Part shown: positions 1 to 12,240 of the stretch, in pieces
Layout of the letters: the number at the start of each line of letters is the position of its first letter
Position numbering within the stretch: position 1 is the first letter of the stretch
DNA from: Sesamum alatum
Taxonomy: Eukaryota > Streptophyta > Magnoliopsida > Lamiales > Pedaliaceae
Reading direction: 5' to 3'
NCBI GenBank assembly: GCA_034509735.1
Contig: JACGWO010000006.1
Span: 37,689,141 to 37,753,140 of the forward strand
Length of the DNA stretch: 64,000 nucleotides
Program-made: the position numbers and the translations under genes
The notes under the pieces: model-generated
What the model saw: only the letters and a program-made list of their open reading frames with translations
Told to the model about the DNA's origin: nothing
Database searches by the model: none

Positions 1-1298
1 TGCGCCCAGTAATTGGACTCGTACGTTCTCAACACATCATACATGATGGTGAGATCACCCTTTTGACGCGGTAAAAATTCTTCGTCTACCGTAACATTGG
101 ACTTGAACTTGGGGTCTCTCGTGCAGCATACTTGCAATGTTCTATTCCCTGGAAAAACAAATAGCAGCTATTTCAGCGTTGCATTTATACATCTCAGGAT
201 CATACAACAAAAGCACAACATATATTCTATATTCTAAAAGTCAAAGAAAATTCCACATTTCCATTTTTTTCTCAACAATCAAACAAGATTTGTACAACAA
301 ACATACAATAACAATTGGAGGAAAAGTCTCTGTCCCCATCAACCATGTTAAAATCATCACATCAAGCTCATAACCATGTCAATCTTATTGCATTACATGA
401 CCTTAATACTGTCAGCAGCACTAATGAAATCGCTCATAAATCAAAATCAAGATCCTCTATAAATTTCAAATCTTCCTCACCAATCAACCAGTCAAAAGAA
501 AATCAAATCTCACTCATTCTCACACCAATCAAAACCCCAGAATTCATTCATTATATTCTGGAAACTAACACAGAGGTTTTAGCTGACCTGATCATTCATT
601 ACATTCTAAAATACTAAGAAAAGACAAATCTTTAAACATCCTGTACTGAACTACTCGGTCGGGAGTAAATCTCATGAACCAAATTGTCGAAATCCCAAAA
701 CCCTTTTGACTTCAAAAAGAGGAAGAAAGAAAAGAAAAAAGACCAGAGACATATACTGACCTTGCATAGTGGGTTTGGGGCAAACCCACCCATCATTCAC
801 CAAAGAAATATTTGTGGGCATAGGCGCATCAGGCGGAGCGACTCCGAACTGGGTTCCCACCAATTCCACCCGAACACTCATCTGGGTCAAGTCACCCGCC
901 GTCTCAATAGCCGTTTTCAGATCCGGATTCGGGAATCCTGCGAAAATCGTCCCGTTCCCTACACTCCCGGGAATAGAATTCCCATCAGCAAGCACGGCGT
1001 TAGAGGCAGACACCAGATACTCATCGTGCTGAAACCCAACGAACACTCGCCAGGACTTGAGGTCTTCTAAATCGTTGTTGAGTATGGAGAATGCAGACTC
1101 GAATCGGTAAGCCTGGCGGGCCGGATCCGACCTGAGTATCGGGGGTACTCTTCTTCCGGTGGAGTATGAGTAGGAGAGGAATATTCCGTTGCAGGCGTCG
1201 GAGGCAGGTGGTGGGGCTGGGGCGACGGGCCGGGTCTGAGCTCGGGCTTGGCCAAGAACGAGGAGAATGAGGGAGAGGAAAAGGGTGGTGGCCGCCAT
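1..1298 (-). CDS. COBL7: COBRA-like protein, COBL7-11 subgroup (partial, N-terminal part)
   Basis: Two coding exons are visible: 761-1298 and 1-148, the second running off the window edge. The 612-bp intron has a GT donor after CAAG at 761 and an AG acceptor before 148, and the join keeps frame (PTMQG-NRTLQ). The product opens with a signal peptide ([16 protein letters not shown]), then an N-terminal region with [17 protein letters not shown] that is typical of the longer COBL7-11 subgroup and absent from the shorter COBRA/COBL4 type. The second exon reads [15 protein letters not shown] and GDLTIMYDV, the start of the COBRA core. Family members are GPI-anchored apoplastic proteins that affect cellulose deposition and cell expansion. 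An in-frame ATG at 1331 would add 11 residues, but the ATG at 1298 gives a normal signal peptide. The cysteine-rich core and GPI signal lie outside the window. Confidence 0.92.
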
Positions 1299-1331
1299 GT
1301 TCTCTGAGAAAGAATGCAGAGCGTGTTTCAA

Positions 1332-2997
1332 TTCAAACTCATGACAATGAATGAAGAGAGAGAAAAAATAGTTGTAAACAAGATTATATAGTCTATATGT
1401 ATAGAGAGAGAAGGAGAGGAAAATCTATATGTATAGCTTGCAAGTATAGATACAAAGAATGTGTATATATATATGTGCGTGTGTGTGTGTGTGTGTGAAG
1501 CAGCAGCGGAGAAGGAAAGTGTGCGACGCGGTAGAGGAAAGACAGCTTAGTACAAGCTGTAATAAGTAAGTAGTTTCAATTCCATAAGCAAGAAATACTA
1601 CTCTTTTATTTTATTTATATTTTCTTAAGTTTTTTAACTGAAATAAATTTACACGGTTATAAAAGAATTTTTTTTGACGTACCAAACTTTGAATATTTAA
1701 AATTACCCTTTAATTTATTTTTTAATTTAAAAGAAATTGATCAGAATAATAATTTTAATATTATTTTCACTCAATCACACGCTTCATGTTTCTCATTTCA
1801 TTCCACATTTTTTTTCTTTATCATTTCTTTACAAAATTCCTTTTTCTCTTCATTTTATAAAATAATTTTTTTTATATAATCGTAAGAATCGCGTGCAGCG
1901 ACAATTAATATATATACAATTTATAATTAGTATGTTTTCAAGAACATTCCTTTCAAATAAAAAAAAAAATAAAAAAAGTTTCAAAGAGCTTTCCGCGCAC
2001 ACACACATTAATCTTGTTCTCTTTTTTGGCATGCTTCTACTATTAATTAAATTATTATTATTATACTACATTTAACTTCAATTATTATCGACGACACATC
2101 ATGTTACTCGCGAAATTTTAAAAAATGTAGAATTATTCTCAAACTTATTAGCTGCAAAAACAATATTAATTTTTGTAGCTCGCCCGCACAACTATTCAAC
2201 ACGTAAAATAGAATTATTACAAGTTTAATAAAAATAAAAAATACGGAATTCAAACGTGAAATTGGGGTTGAATTCTTTTTGTGTGGGACATAGGATATGG
2301 ACATGGTGGTGGTAGAGATCCGTTGGCGTTGGGAGACGTTTGAATTTTGAATGTAGGGGCAAAACTGGAATTTTACGCACTCCCCCTCTTAAAAGAATTT
2401 GTTATTATTTTCTTCTACTTTTTCACAATTTACCTAAGTTTAAATATTTTTGTTAATGAGCTCAAATTTTATCATTACATAATTCTTTTTGTATAACGGA
2501 TGTATATTATGATTCTTTTGGAATTCTCAAACTTAAATTATTTGATTGAAGAGAAATATATTAATTAATTAATTATATATTGCTAAATAACAAATAAGAG
2601 GCCAGTAAAAAATATGTGTTTTTAATTTTGTATAAAATTTCATATGAAAATAAAAATATGTTTGAATTAGTTTGTATTACTGTATTTTATATTAAATTAT
2701 GATGCTAGATCAATATATTTTCACTTTAGTTACGTTTCATAAAATTAAAAACATTAGAACGAAAACATAAAAAAATAAGGTGATTTTAAGAATCCATAGT
2801 AGAATTAGGTGGGTTAGATTTGACCAAATGACAATAAATAAGAAATGAAAATTATTAGTGGGAAGACAAAAACATGGGGCTTGTTCATGTTGTGTGTCTT
2901 TGTCTAGGGCACGTTCTTGTTCCCCTCCGTATATTATGCACAAGATTGCTCATTTCTCTCTCTCTCTCTCTCTCTCCACATTCTTTTTTTTTTTTTT
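1332..2997. other. Upstream region of the COBRA-like gene
   Basis: No gene is seen. Bases 1332-1560 hold the probable leader and core promoter of the minus-strand COBRA-like gene, with GA-rich tracts and a GT microsatellite near 1473-1497. The rest is AT-rich, with a CT microsatellite at about 2957-2977. Confidence 0.6.
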
Positions 2998-3425
2998 GGG
3001 GGTAAATTAATTTATATCCCCTAAAATTTGATATAATTACAAATACCTTCTCGTGATTTAAAAAATTATAAATACCCTCCAAAGTTTGTAACCATCTAAC
3101 AAATAACTCATTTCTATTTATTTTTATCGTTGAACCAATCAAAATGCCCTTATGTATTTTATTTAATTTTTAAATTTTTTTACATATTTTTGGACTACAA
3201 TGCGAAGGGAGAGGTTCGTAAGGTTTTTTACACAGAGAAGTTAATAATGCAATTTGTCTCGGCTAATTTTTTTGCAATTTAACTAAAAAAATCAAGTGCA
3301 AAATGATTAATTTCATGCCGTTGGTTGAAAATCACAAACCTCAGGGGGATATTTGTAATTTTTCAAACAACGAGAGAGTATTTGTAATTATATCAAACCT
3401 CAGAGGAGATAGATATAATTTAACC
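2998..3425. mobile_element. Inverted-repeat element, family A (copy 1)
   Basis: The ends are long imperfect inverted repeats: the left starts GGGGGTAAATTAATTTATATC and the right ends with its approximate reverse complement (ATAGATATAATTTAACC). Inner blocks such as TACAAATAC and TATTTGTAATTATATC also mirror each other. It sits in a poly-T tract, so the target duplication cannot be read. Related copies lie at 14242, 16148, 19892 and 63720. It codes for nothing. Confidence 0.7.
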
Positions 3426-3469
3426 TTTTTTTGGGTGGGGGGAGGTGGACGAAGACCAAACAACTCCGA

Positions 3470-3565
3470 GCCCAAGCAGCCTCTTTATATATGGGCCCAA
3501 CATAGGCCCATAAGGCCCAGTCATATGAACGTTAAGTCCAAGCCCAACTATACCAATTGGGCCAG
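3470..3565. promoter_or_regulatory. Cluster of GGCCCA/TGGGCC site II-type motifs
   Basis: Within about 95 bp there are several GCCCA or TGGGCC words on both strands (near 3493, 3503, 3514 and 3558). Such site II elements bind TCP factors in promoters of growth-related plant genes. No gene start follows closely, so this may be an orphan promoter piece or a transposon fragment. Confidence 0.3.
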
Positions 3566-5159
3566 ATTTGAGCTCAAGAGAGTTCCCAATTCAGTTAAAG
3601 GTGGTGGTCCAGTAATACTAATATTAGTGATGTGATGGTAATTACGAAATCAGACAAACAAGTTTTGAGGAAATATAATAGAGAGAGAGAGAGAGCAATT
3701 GAAAGTTTAATGATAGGATTAGTGAATTGGGGGATTAGTTCTCACCACCAACCAAACAGGGAGGGAGGGACCCATATATATGAGTACTAGCGTGTGACCC
3801 GTGCTATAAAAATCCTTGCTCTCATCATCATAATTAATTTACCCTCTTTTCACAAAATGCATTACCCTTGATTTAACAACCTCACCCCCACACATTTTCA
3901 CTTCTCCTACTTTTCTAACTCCTTTTTCTTATCAAAATACTACTGCATCACATCCTCAAATAACAAATATAATAAGTAATTTATTAAAGTAAATTAAATT
4001 TTCCATATTTATGGAACTCAAATCCACAATCTTTTGATACCATCTTAGCAACACATCCTGCATAGTTTTCAAAACAAATAAAAATTGAATTGTACAATAT
4101 GTGGCTTTGGTGCTGTCTTATATATTATTATAAAATTGGACTACAGGTTTATAATCTAGTCATATCACATACCACAAAGAACAATTAGGTTTGGAATTCG
4201 GAGTCGCAACAAAAGCGAGTCTTCATAGGGCAATCGTCACTGCTTATGGACCTAAACTTGGATAATTTAATCTATGATTAGGATGAAGCTTGAATTAAAC
4301 TAAGTGAAGGTTCAAATCGACGATGCTGAAAAATCAACGGATGATTGTGGTTAGAGATGAAATATCACTTCACTTATTGATATTGTGAGAGGTATGTGTA
4401 CATAATTATAGTTGATTAACAAAATATATAGATGAACTTTTGAGTTGAAGGTGATAGGTCTACTTAAAAGAATCTTAATTGAAAGTGAAGGGACTACAAA
4501 TGCACTTTGCTCTACCTAACATTATTGCTCTACAAATGGAGATCAAAGGCAAAAAAATGCAAGAAATGAACAGTAAAAGACAACATCTATACAACTATAC
4601 CCATCCTTATGATAAAAGATCACTGCCCTTTTTGCCTAATTATTGTACTATAAAACTTAAAATTTCTTCATTTTTTGGATTAAATAAGAAAAAAGGGTGT
4701 GGGCCCACTATTTTATTATTACATCCTTGCAATGTTGATAAGGATAGAGAATCAATGAGCAGCAGCCTGGAAAGCTTGATTTGGTCGGTGATTGAAATTT
4801 ATCAAATGCTTCTCCTACAATTTGCTATTTCCAATTTGAGAAATATTTAGCATCACGATCTTTGAGGATTGTTATCACACGTAAATAAGTCCCATGATGC
4901 CCCAAAAACTACTCATTCTTCATTACTGTTAACTGATTTTTTCTACAGTTAGTAAAGACTCTTTTCATTATTGCATCTAAGCAAACATTTGCTGCAAAAA
5001 GAAGAAAATGAATATTGTATTTTCTTTTTGATGAAATTTGATTCATTACTACGTTATTCAGTACATTCAAACTCAAATACTAAATTCAATACATCAATAT
5101 TTTTAAATCAATCAAGAAATAAGATGTTATATGATATGTTATATGAGACCAAAATGAGA
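3566..5159. other. AT-rich intergenic spacer
   Basis: No gene, RNA gene or complete transposon is recognised. There is a GA microsatellite at about 3681-3695. Short open frames (for example 4479-4850) have no recognisable domain and match the AT-rich background. Confidence 0.5.
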
Positions 5160-5750
5160 TGTTAAAGTCCAAAATGAAAGCCTATCTATTTGTCAAATAC
5201 GGCCTAAAAGAGACCTTGGATAGCCTGGAAAGAGCAAATCAGACCCCCAAGAGAATTCGGACAAGGGCCTAGGAGAAAAGCAAGGGCCCACCTGGCCCCA
5301 TGACTGAAGGCCCAGAAAGGGTGGTTCGGCCCTACTGAAGAGTGCAGATAAGGATTATTTATCCTTATTCTTACTGCACAAGATCCTCTCAACCACCTCC
5401 TATCTTTTAGGAGGTTTTCTTCTGCAGGACTTTGAAGAGGTCTGCAACTGACCCTCTGAGGGCCCAGGCCTTCAAGAGTTCTTTTTATTCAAAGAATCTC
5501 CCCTATAAATACCAGATCTATTGACTGATCAGTAACATTTCTTCACACTCTTAAGCTCTCAAATTGTTTATAAACTTGCACTCAGGACACTTTATGTTCA
5601 TGTCATTATTCTACATGGTTTATCTTTACTTTTTCATTATTTTTCAAGTTTATTTACTCCATCACTATTTATTGATTTGAGCGTTGGAGTGCTAACACTT
5701 TTTTTTGCAGGTCCCCTTTCATGACTCGTAGAATTCGAAACTCACTCTAT
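5160..5750 (+). mobile_element. LTR-type retrotransposon fragment (probable solo LTR)
   Basis: The stretch is more GC-rich than its surroundings and has LTR layout: a U3-like part with GGCCCA words, a TATA box CTATAAATACC at 5503, then TTGAGCGTTGGAGTGCTAACA at about 5677 followed by TTTGCAGGTCCCC. That last motif is typical of the transcript start region of plant LTR retroelements. The outer borders are not certain, and I could not find a clean target duplication or any gag/pol coding sequence. Confidence 0.6.
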
Positions 5751-5760
5751 TCAAGTCCAA

Positions 5761-6862
5761 AACAATCACCCATATTAAGTTATTTCAACTCACGTCATTA
5801 CTATTAAAAGTAAATTATATATAAACACTCTTAATACTCAAATTCATAACCTTGTAATTGTGATGTCTCAATTTTATCAGCGAACACAAAATGAATATTG
5901 TATTAGTCTTAAAAGACGAGTATATTTGACGGGGGACTATGTATTATACTAATAAAAAAAAGAAACTTTATTCAGATAAAATTTGATCACATGAATAGAA
6001 TATAATAATAATAATAATAACAAGCAAGGGCATTATGGAAAATTTGGTACCATCTTTTATATGTAGGTAGGCCGTGGAACCCCTGCTTATTGGTCCACGT
6101 GTAAACCCTTTCCTGAAAAAAGCCAAACGGTCAAGCCTCCCACCATCAACAAAAGAGAAGGAAAATGGAAACAATTACACATGCAGAAGAATCAAGAAAC
6201 ACATACACCCCTTTTTTTTATTTCCCACCTTTTCTTTTTTTCATTGTCCGAAAATTTTGATTTTTTATTATTTTTTGTGGAAATTAAGTCGTACTTAACG
6301 TTGAAAGCATTAAATAGTCTAGTAGTATAATAAATTGACAAACACGCCCTACATTGCATTGGAAGCATAGAGATTAAAGCTCTGTCGGTGCCCACCTTTT
6401 TTCCCATCTCAAAAGAATGAAGATAATGAAATACAAAGAAACGGGATTCTAATTTGAATCGAATTTGGTTGAATTTAAATTAATTTTATAAAAGTGTAAT
6501 ATTTTTGTTGTGAGATTAGTGTAAAATTCAAAAAAAGTGATCAATCACATTTATTTAATTTGAGATCAAATTTGATTTGAGTAAGAATTTTTTAAAAAAA
6601 AAAATACTAACTCACTAAATTCCCCTTGATTTTCCACTTTTACCCTTTTCTTAATTCCTCATAAAGACACATTGTGTAGCTTCTAAGCCAAGAGACTACA
6701 ATTACTAATACCACTCTCACTCTTCCTCACTCTACTCTCTCTCTCTCATCAAACTCCCTTTTTCCTCCCACTTCCCATTTCCTCAATTTCTGCAAATTAT
6801 CAATCTAATTTTCTTGCTTTCTTTAAATATTTTGGTGCCCTTTTAATTATTTTTCAAGAAAA
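5761..6862. other. Upstream region of the extensin-like gene
   Basis: No gene is seen. An ATA/ATT microsatellite lies near 6001-6020. A CT-rich leader (about 6713-6775) precedes the ATG at 6863 and probably belongs to that transcript. Confidence 0.5.
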
Positions 6863-7384
6863 ATGGGGAGAAGAGTTGATGATAAGCATCATGATCTCAA
6901 GTTGTTGTTTGTGTTGATAGTGTCAATTGCATCAAGAAATGAGGCAGCCAAGAATGATACCACCACTGCAACATGGGTGGGATCCAAGTACCAGATTGAA
7001 TGCACAATGTGCTCAGCCTGTGACAATCCATGCACCACCCCATCACCGCCGCCTCCTCCGCCGACCACCACCCCCAACTGCCCTCCACCGCCGTCTCCTC
7101 CTCCACCTAGTTCAAGCAGCTACTACAACTCACCACCACCCCCACCAACAACACCTTACACATACTACTCACCACCACCTCCTGGCGGCGCCACCTACTA
7201 CAAACCACCGCCGCCTCCTTACCAAACAGGGCCAGTGCCGCCGCCTCCAAACCCAATTGTGCCTTACTTCCCTTACTACTACTACAACCCTCCACCGCCG
7301 TCATCATCTCCACCACCATTATTCAAGAAAATTCATCACTCAACTTTCTTGATCATCACTATGCTAGCTTTTTTTCTTCACTAG
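6863..7384 (+). CDS. Extensin-like, hydroxyproline-rich cell-wall glycoprotein
   Basis: A single exon encodes 173 residues. The N-terminus (LKLLFVLIVSIAS, about 13-25) is a hydrophobic secretion signal. A short cysteine block follows (IECTMCSACDNPC), then a long proline-rich domain of PPPP and SPPPP runs with interspersed tyrosines (YYNSPPPPP, YTYYSPPPP, YFPYYYY). Prolines of this kind are usually hydroxylated and arabinosylated, and the tyrosines can be cross-linked in the wall. The C-terminus ends in a hydrophobic stretch (STFLIITMLAFFLH) that may be a GPI-attachment signal, so the protein may be membrane-tethered. It resembles the small HRGP group with a Cys motif before the proline domain; a precise orthologue is not assigned. 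Opposite-strand open frames here are shadows of the repetitive codons. Confidence 0.85.
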   Translation: MGRRVDDKHHDLKLLFVLIVSIASRNEAAKNDTTTATWVGSKYQIECTMCSACDNPCTTPSPPPPPPTTTPNCPPPPSPPPPSSSSYYNSPPPPPTTPYTYYSPPPPGGATYYKPPPPPYQTGPVPPPPNPIVPYFPYYYYNPPPPSSSPPPLFKKIHHSTFLIITMLAFFLH

Positions 7385-8596
7385 TACAATATCTTTTTAT
7401 TATTATTAAAGAAAATTATATAATCTTTTTGCTTTTTTGTAGAAAAAAAAAATGAAGAATGTGAAAATAATTTGTCAGATTCACAGATCTTCAAGATTGC
7501 TGGAGGTGAGAGCTCAAATTAAAGGATCTTCAGAGATGATGGATGATGTGAATTTCCAGGAGTGCCCTTCAACCCCACCTTGATCATGAAGAATGATTGT
7601 GGGCTTTTCTGGAAGACAACACTTGAAGCTCTCTCTCTCTACTCTCTAACTCAGTGAAGTCATCTGTAAATTCTTGGCAATTTAGCTCTACCTATTTTTT
7701 TCACCTTTATTGTGGTCAGTAATTTCTCAGAAACTTTATAGGGTTGTAAGAAAATCAGTCAATTTTGCATAATGTATCTATCAAGTGTCAATTATGATTT
7801 TTACAAATCCCTCTCCTCCATCATTCTCTCATCAAATATTTTTACATCAGTTATTTTTATTTACTTTGAGTGTATGGGGTGAAAGTTAAATGACATTACT
7901 TTTGTGAGAAAAGAGAGAATAAAGTAGTTGTCTTGGATCAAGAAACCTATTGGGTATATGACTCTGCAACTTTCTACTGCTATCAACAAGGTTTGAGTTT
8001 GGGTCGTTCGATATCATGAGATTGAGTTTTACGGATTAATATGAATTATTATAATTTATTTAATAATATTTAATTATATTAATTACATTTATATATCTAT
8101 ATTATTATATAAAAAAAATTCTCTCCACACTCACAAACAGCGATTAATTATACTGTTACACTATTTTTTATGAAGTCAAAAATATCTTTCAATCGATAAT
8201 ATAATCAACTTATTTAGTTTTCAAATTTCACTAATTGATAATTAGTTTTTTTTTCTTTTTTATATTTTTTTAATATGATGTAATGATATATATTTTATTT
8301 TTATTTATAATAATAATACATTTTAAAGCATACAAAAATATTTATTATACACATGCAGGAACACGTGTCACAACAGCTAGTGTTACTAAACGATGGGTTG
8401 TGACTGAAATGAAATATAAATATGTGTGTAATAATGAGGTGTTTGGGGTGTGTAATAATTGTGGGGAGGGAAATTATTAGGGAGGATTGAAGAAAGGGAA
8501 CGTGGGGGTTAGCTGGAAGGCAATGAATCCGACAGGGAGCCAGCCGGTTGCAATTTCATAAGAGGCCACGTAGAAAAGGAAAAAAATAATAATAAT
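7385..8596. other. 3' untranslated region and AT-rich spacer
   Basis: Bases 7385 to about 7770 are moderately GC-rich and look like the 3' UTR of the extensin-like gene. Beyond that the sequence is AT-rich with no gene seen. Confidence 0.4.
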
Positions 8597-8877
8597 AATT
8601 ACATTTACATCCTTAATCTATAATTTATTTATACAAACTATTTCTACTTTTTATATAATTACATAAATCATCCTTAATAGCAAAAAAATATGAATAGTTT
8701 GTGTAATAATATCAATACTTTTGAGGGGTGTAAGTATAATTTTCTAAATAATATGGGTGGTTTGTGTAAATGATGTTTACATTTCTAATTAGTGTATGTG
8801 TAATTATTCAAAAAAACAGAAATGATTTGTGTAAACAGACCATAGATTAATTAATGTAAATATAATTATTTCAAAGA
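8597..8877. mobile_element. Inverted-repeat element, family B (copy 1)
   Basis: Left end AATAATTACATTTACATCC pairs with right end GTAAATATAATTATT. Internal TTTATACAAACTATT pairs with GATTTGTGTAAACAGAC, and a central GTTTGTGTAATAATATCAA is shared with the copy at 22282. It is non-coding and looks like a MITE. Confidence 0.6.
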
Positions 8878-9431
8878 AAAAAAAAGGGGGAGGGGCAAAT
8901 CTCGAAATAAATAAAAGTATAGGGCATGAATTAATTGGTCGGTAATTTCAACTTGATTTGCCTCTTTTCACAATTTCCACAATAATTACTGCGGCAGTCA
9001 GTTGCATCAACTTCCACTTTTTCTCATTTCCGAACTAAGTTTTTATCCTTAGTTTTGTCGAAACTGTCAGAACTTTTGATCTACGCTGCCTCAATGCATT
9101 TTTTAGTATGTAATTCATATGTATCTCTTTTAAAAATTATAAAATATAATAAAAATAAATAAATTATAATTTAAAAGTGAAATTTAGATCTTTACCCTAA
9201 TTAAGGCAAAAGCCAATGTTAATCAGGCCCATGGTCAAATTGGGCCAACCTATTTCAGAAAAAAGTAAGAAATATTACAAGGAAAATCAAATGTGTTGGG
9301 CCTCCTAAGGTTTAATCAAATGTGCTAACCATTTGGTCCGAAGCTTAATGTATGCTGTAATTTCTGCAATTGGGTCTTTCGTATGCCAAAAATGGGCCTT
9401 TATGAGAACATACTATAGAGATAGAGGATTA

Positions 9432-9697
9432 ATTTTTTTTGTTTTTTAGTTGAAAATGATGAACTTTATTAATTGAAATAAAGTGATCACAATCAGTCCT
9501 GTTGGTATTAATACTGAACAGAAACAAATACAACAATTATATTAACAACATCACATAAACTAATATCTAGCTATTACAACAACAAATAACACCTATTATA
9601 CAGTAGAAACAACATCATCCCACGCAAAGGGTTCGAAATTATTACCTTTAGGATCATGGGACCTCAATTTTGCTAACTGAGCTATGCATCATCGACA
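9432..9697 (-). mobile_element. tRNA-derived SINE
   Basis: On the minus strand the head carries an RNA polymerase III box A (TAGCTCAGTTAGCA, from 9684) and a box B-like word (ATTTCGAACCC, from 9639), at tRNA-like spacing. The body runs to an A-rich tail at about 9432-9450. The body and 3' part (AATAAAGTTCATC) match the plus-strand copy at 35716. The spacing and tail show it is a SINE rather than a functional tRNA gene. Confidence 0.75.
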
Positions 9698-10576
9698 AAC
9701 AAATTTATGTATTAGGCTATTCTCTTTTTACAACCTTAAGATTTGGAGGGCATCTTAATTTTGAATATTTAATTGATTGATGTCCGTCTAAGGCCTCAGC
9801 TCATAAATTGTAAATAAATAAGGTAGGTAGTTTGGTCATATTTATAAGCCAACAACAACCTTATTATGCAACTATTTGAATTCGATTTTGAAATATTTCA
9901 ACCAATTGATGGATACCATCATAAAATAAAGGATAAAAGGCATAACAATACAACTAGTCATAAAGGTCGTAAATTCGAATTATATAGATGCGAGTATAAA
10001 TTTACTATATAATATTTTATTTCTTAATTTGAATCTATATATGTATTTAATTAATTTTTTTAATTTAAATATATTGAATGGTACATTAAATTGTATATAA
10101 TAATATGACATTGCAATTTGGATATGGAGGGAAGAATTGAGATGAAATGTATAAGGCCCAAAAGCAATTTCCCTCTTCTCTCCAAAAGAAAAATTTTGGA
10201 CCAAACATTTTTCCCTCCAATAGATAAAGAAGTTGACATATCATTATGGTCCAGCTTCCAGACAACTATTGTAGATGGAATTTGAATTCTTGGATTGAAC
10301 AAAACTTAGATGCTTTTGCAATAAAATCATCATAGTGTTAATGCCTAATCATGCTTTGAAATTGTGCACTAAAACTTACATGATAAAAATAAATTACAAA
10401 TAATTTATAAGCAAAAATTAAATGGGAACAAGTTTGATTTATGCTCTCAAAAGGTACACTTGAAAAGCCCATTTGAGCTGTTTCTCCTTTTCTTGAAATT
10501 AGGGTGGGTAGGTGGGGGGGAAGGGAAAAAAAAAAAAAAAAAGAGTACAACTACTAGTGCAAGGAGTACAAACATT

Positions 10577-11521
10577 CTAAGCATAAACAGAGCCACACGA
10601 TAAAGCCATCAAAAGAAAGGCAGCTTGTTCTTCCTCTCCCAACTTTCTCCTCCTGGTAGTGTTTGATCTTGGTCTCTGCAACGCTACATCTCTACCAAAT
10701 GCCCACAACTTCTTCTTGAACGAATCACCAATCTTGCCGCCGCCGCTGGTACTATCCCCACTGCTGCTGGTACTACTGTTGCTGCTGTTGCTTTGATGGC
10801 TGCTCATCATCATCATGTTCTTCCCACTTGTTGATTTCTTTGTTTTCTTTTCTTCTTTCGCAACGCCCATCAACGCCCGTCTCTTTTTACGGCTCCTAAT
10901 CCCACATGCGTTGCACAGTGACTGCAGGCAAAACAACAAAAAATCACACATACACATTCAATCTCAGATCACATCATAAATATATTACAAGAAACACACA
11001 CTCAGCTCACATGCAAGAATCTCTACCTAACAACACACTTGTTTTTTTTTTTTTTTTGGTTTTCTGGGACACACGTGCGTGTCACGTGAAGTGTGATGTA
11101 ATTAAGATTGTACACAAGATTCACCTACACCATGCATTTTTACTGCGTTCAGAAAACAAACACAAGAACGGCTAGATATAATAATAATAATGGTGGATGT
11201 TGTATGTATATTACCTTGGGTCCAGCTGGACCGCCTCTCCATAGGGGGGTTTTTGAGGTACCACAATCAACGCATGTCTTGACGTTTGAGCCGTCGGATG
11301 AAACCCTATCCGGGGTTGGTGTTTGGCTACTCATTTCTTCACACTCTGAACCCTGTAAGAAAAAAATCGAGAACCCGTTAATTAAAATTAAACTTGATCA
11401 TCACGTACTAATCAAGTTCAACTCCGAGTTTAACTTGATCTTCGTGAACCAGAAGAATTGAGAAAAGAAAAGGTAATGATTATCAATCATGATCACTTAC
11501 TTTATCACTCAGATCCATCAT
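10577..11521 (-). CDS. LLM-domain B-class GATA transcription factor
   Basis: Three coding exons join in frame: 11501-11521 (7 codons, MMDLSDK), 11215-11352 and 10577-10921, giving 167 residues. The zinc finger is Cys34-X2-Cys37-X18-Cys56-X2-Cys59 with TPLWRGGPAGPKSLCNACG, followed by the basic tail RSRKKRRA. The intron between PAGPK and SLCNACG is at the conserved position of B-GATA genes. A Ser-rich linker leads to the C-terminal EEEQAAFLLMALSCGSVYA, which holds the Leu-Leu-Met signature (156-158). This places it with the Arabidopsis GATA15/16/17 group, nuclear regulators of greening, germination and organ development. Length fits the group. Splice sites are GTAAGT, GTAATA donors and CAG acceptors. 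Confidence 0.95.
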
Positions 11522-12240
11522 TTGCGAGGCTCTATTCGAAGATCTGAGGCAATCCCAGATGGAATCCTTGGATCAATTAACAGGAGAAGAGAGTTTGCGC
11601 CTCAGAAACAACTGATCAAACCAAAGCTACTAAGATCACACCCAAAAAGCGCGATGATTGAAGAAAAACAAACTTGTGATTGAACTCCGAAGTAGCTAAA
11701 ACCCAGATCACGAAACACCGGAAAACGAACTAAAATCCTAAACTACGATCAAGCTAGTGACTGCTAAGTGAAAAGCGAGAGAGCTACAGCAAACTAAATC
11801 CCTAGACTGCCGCTTTTTCTCTCAATCTCTCTCTCTCTCTCTCTCTATACGTACACATATAGCTACAGAGAGAGAAAGGTGGAGAAGGGTTTTTAGTGAA
11901 AGGTCGGGAGTAAAGCAATTTGGCTAAGATAGAGATGAAGCGAAAACCGACACGAAGAAATTCTAGAGAGAGAAAGTGCAATTGGGGGCGATTGCGAAAA
12001 TTTTTTTGTTGGGGGGTTTATATATAAGTATATGAAAACCCTAAGGCGCGCGGGAGAGCGAAAAGACCAAAAAGACCTTAGGTTCCAAAACTTTTTCGTA
12101 CCCCGCCAAATTCCTGGGTACAAGGCGCCACGCGAGTTTCCCCGTTTTCGTAGTGGGGGGCTTTTTCGGAATTTGAGGAATATGTTTTGGTGTTTGCCGC
12201 CATACCAAAAGTTTCTAGGGTTTCTTACATAGGCACCCAC
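11522..12240 (-). promoter_or_regulatory. Leader and promoter region of the GATA gene
   Basis: The roughly 450 bases before the ATG at 11521 are relatively GC-rich with GA/CT tracts (CT microsatellite near 11829-11846). A minus-strand TATATAAA at about 12018-12027 could be the TATA box. Bases 12040-12240 are GC-rich with no convincing coding content. Confidence 0.4.

Noticed and set aside
6889..7352. Open frames in other phases over the extensin-like gene
   Set aside because: They are produced by the repetitive CCN codons of the proline-rich domain and have no independent support.
12032..12232. Overlapping plus and minus open frames in the GC-rich block upstream of the GATA gene
   Set aside because: Both frames are basic, low in conserved features and overlap the likely promoter; the openness follows from GC content.
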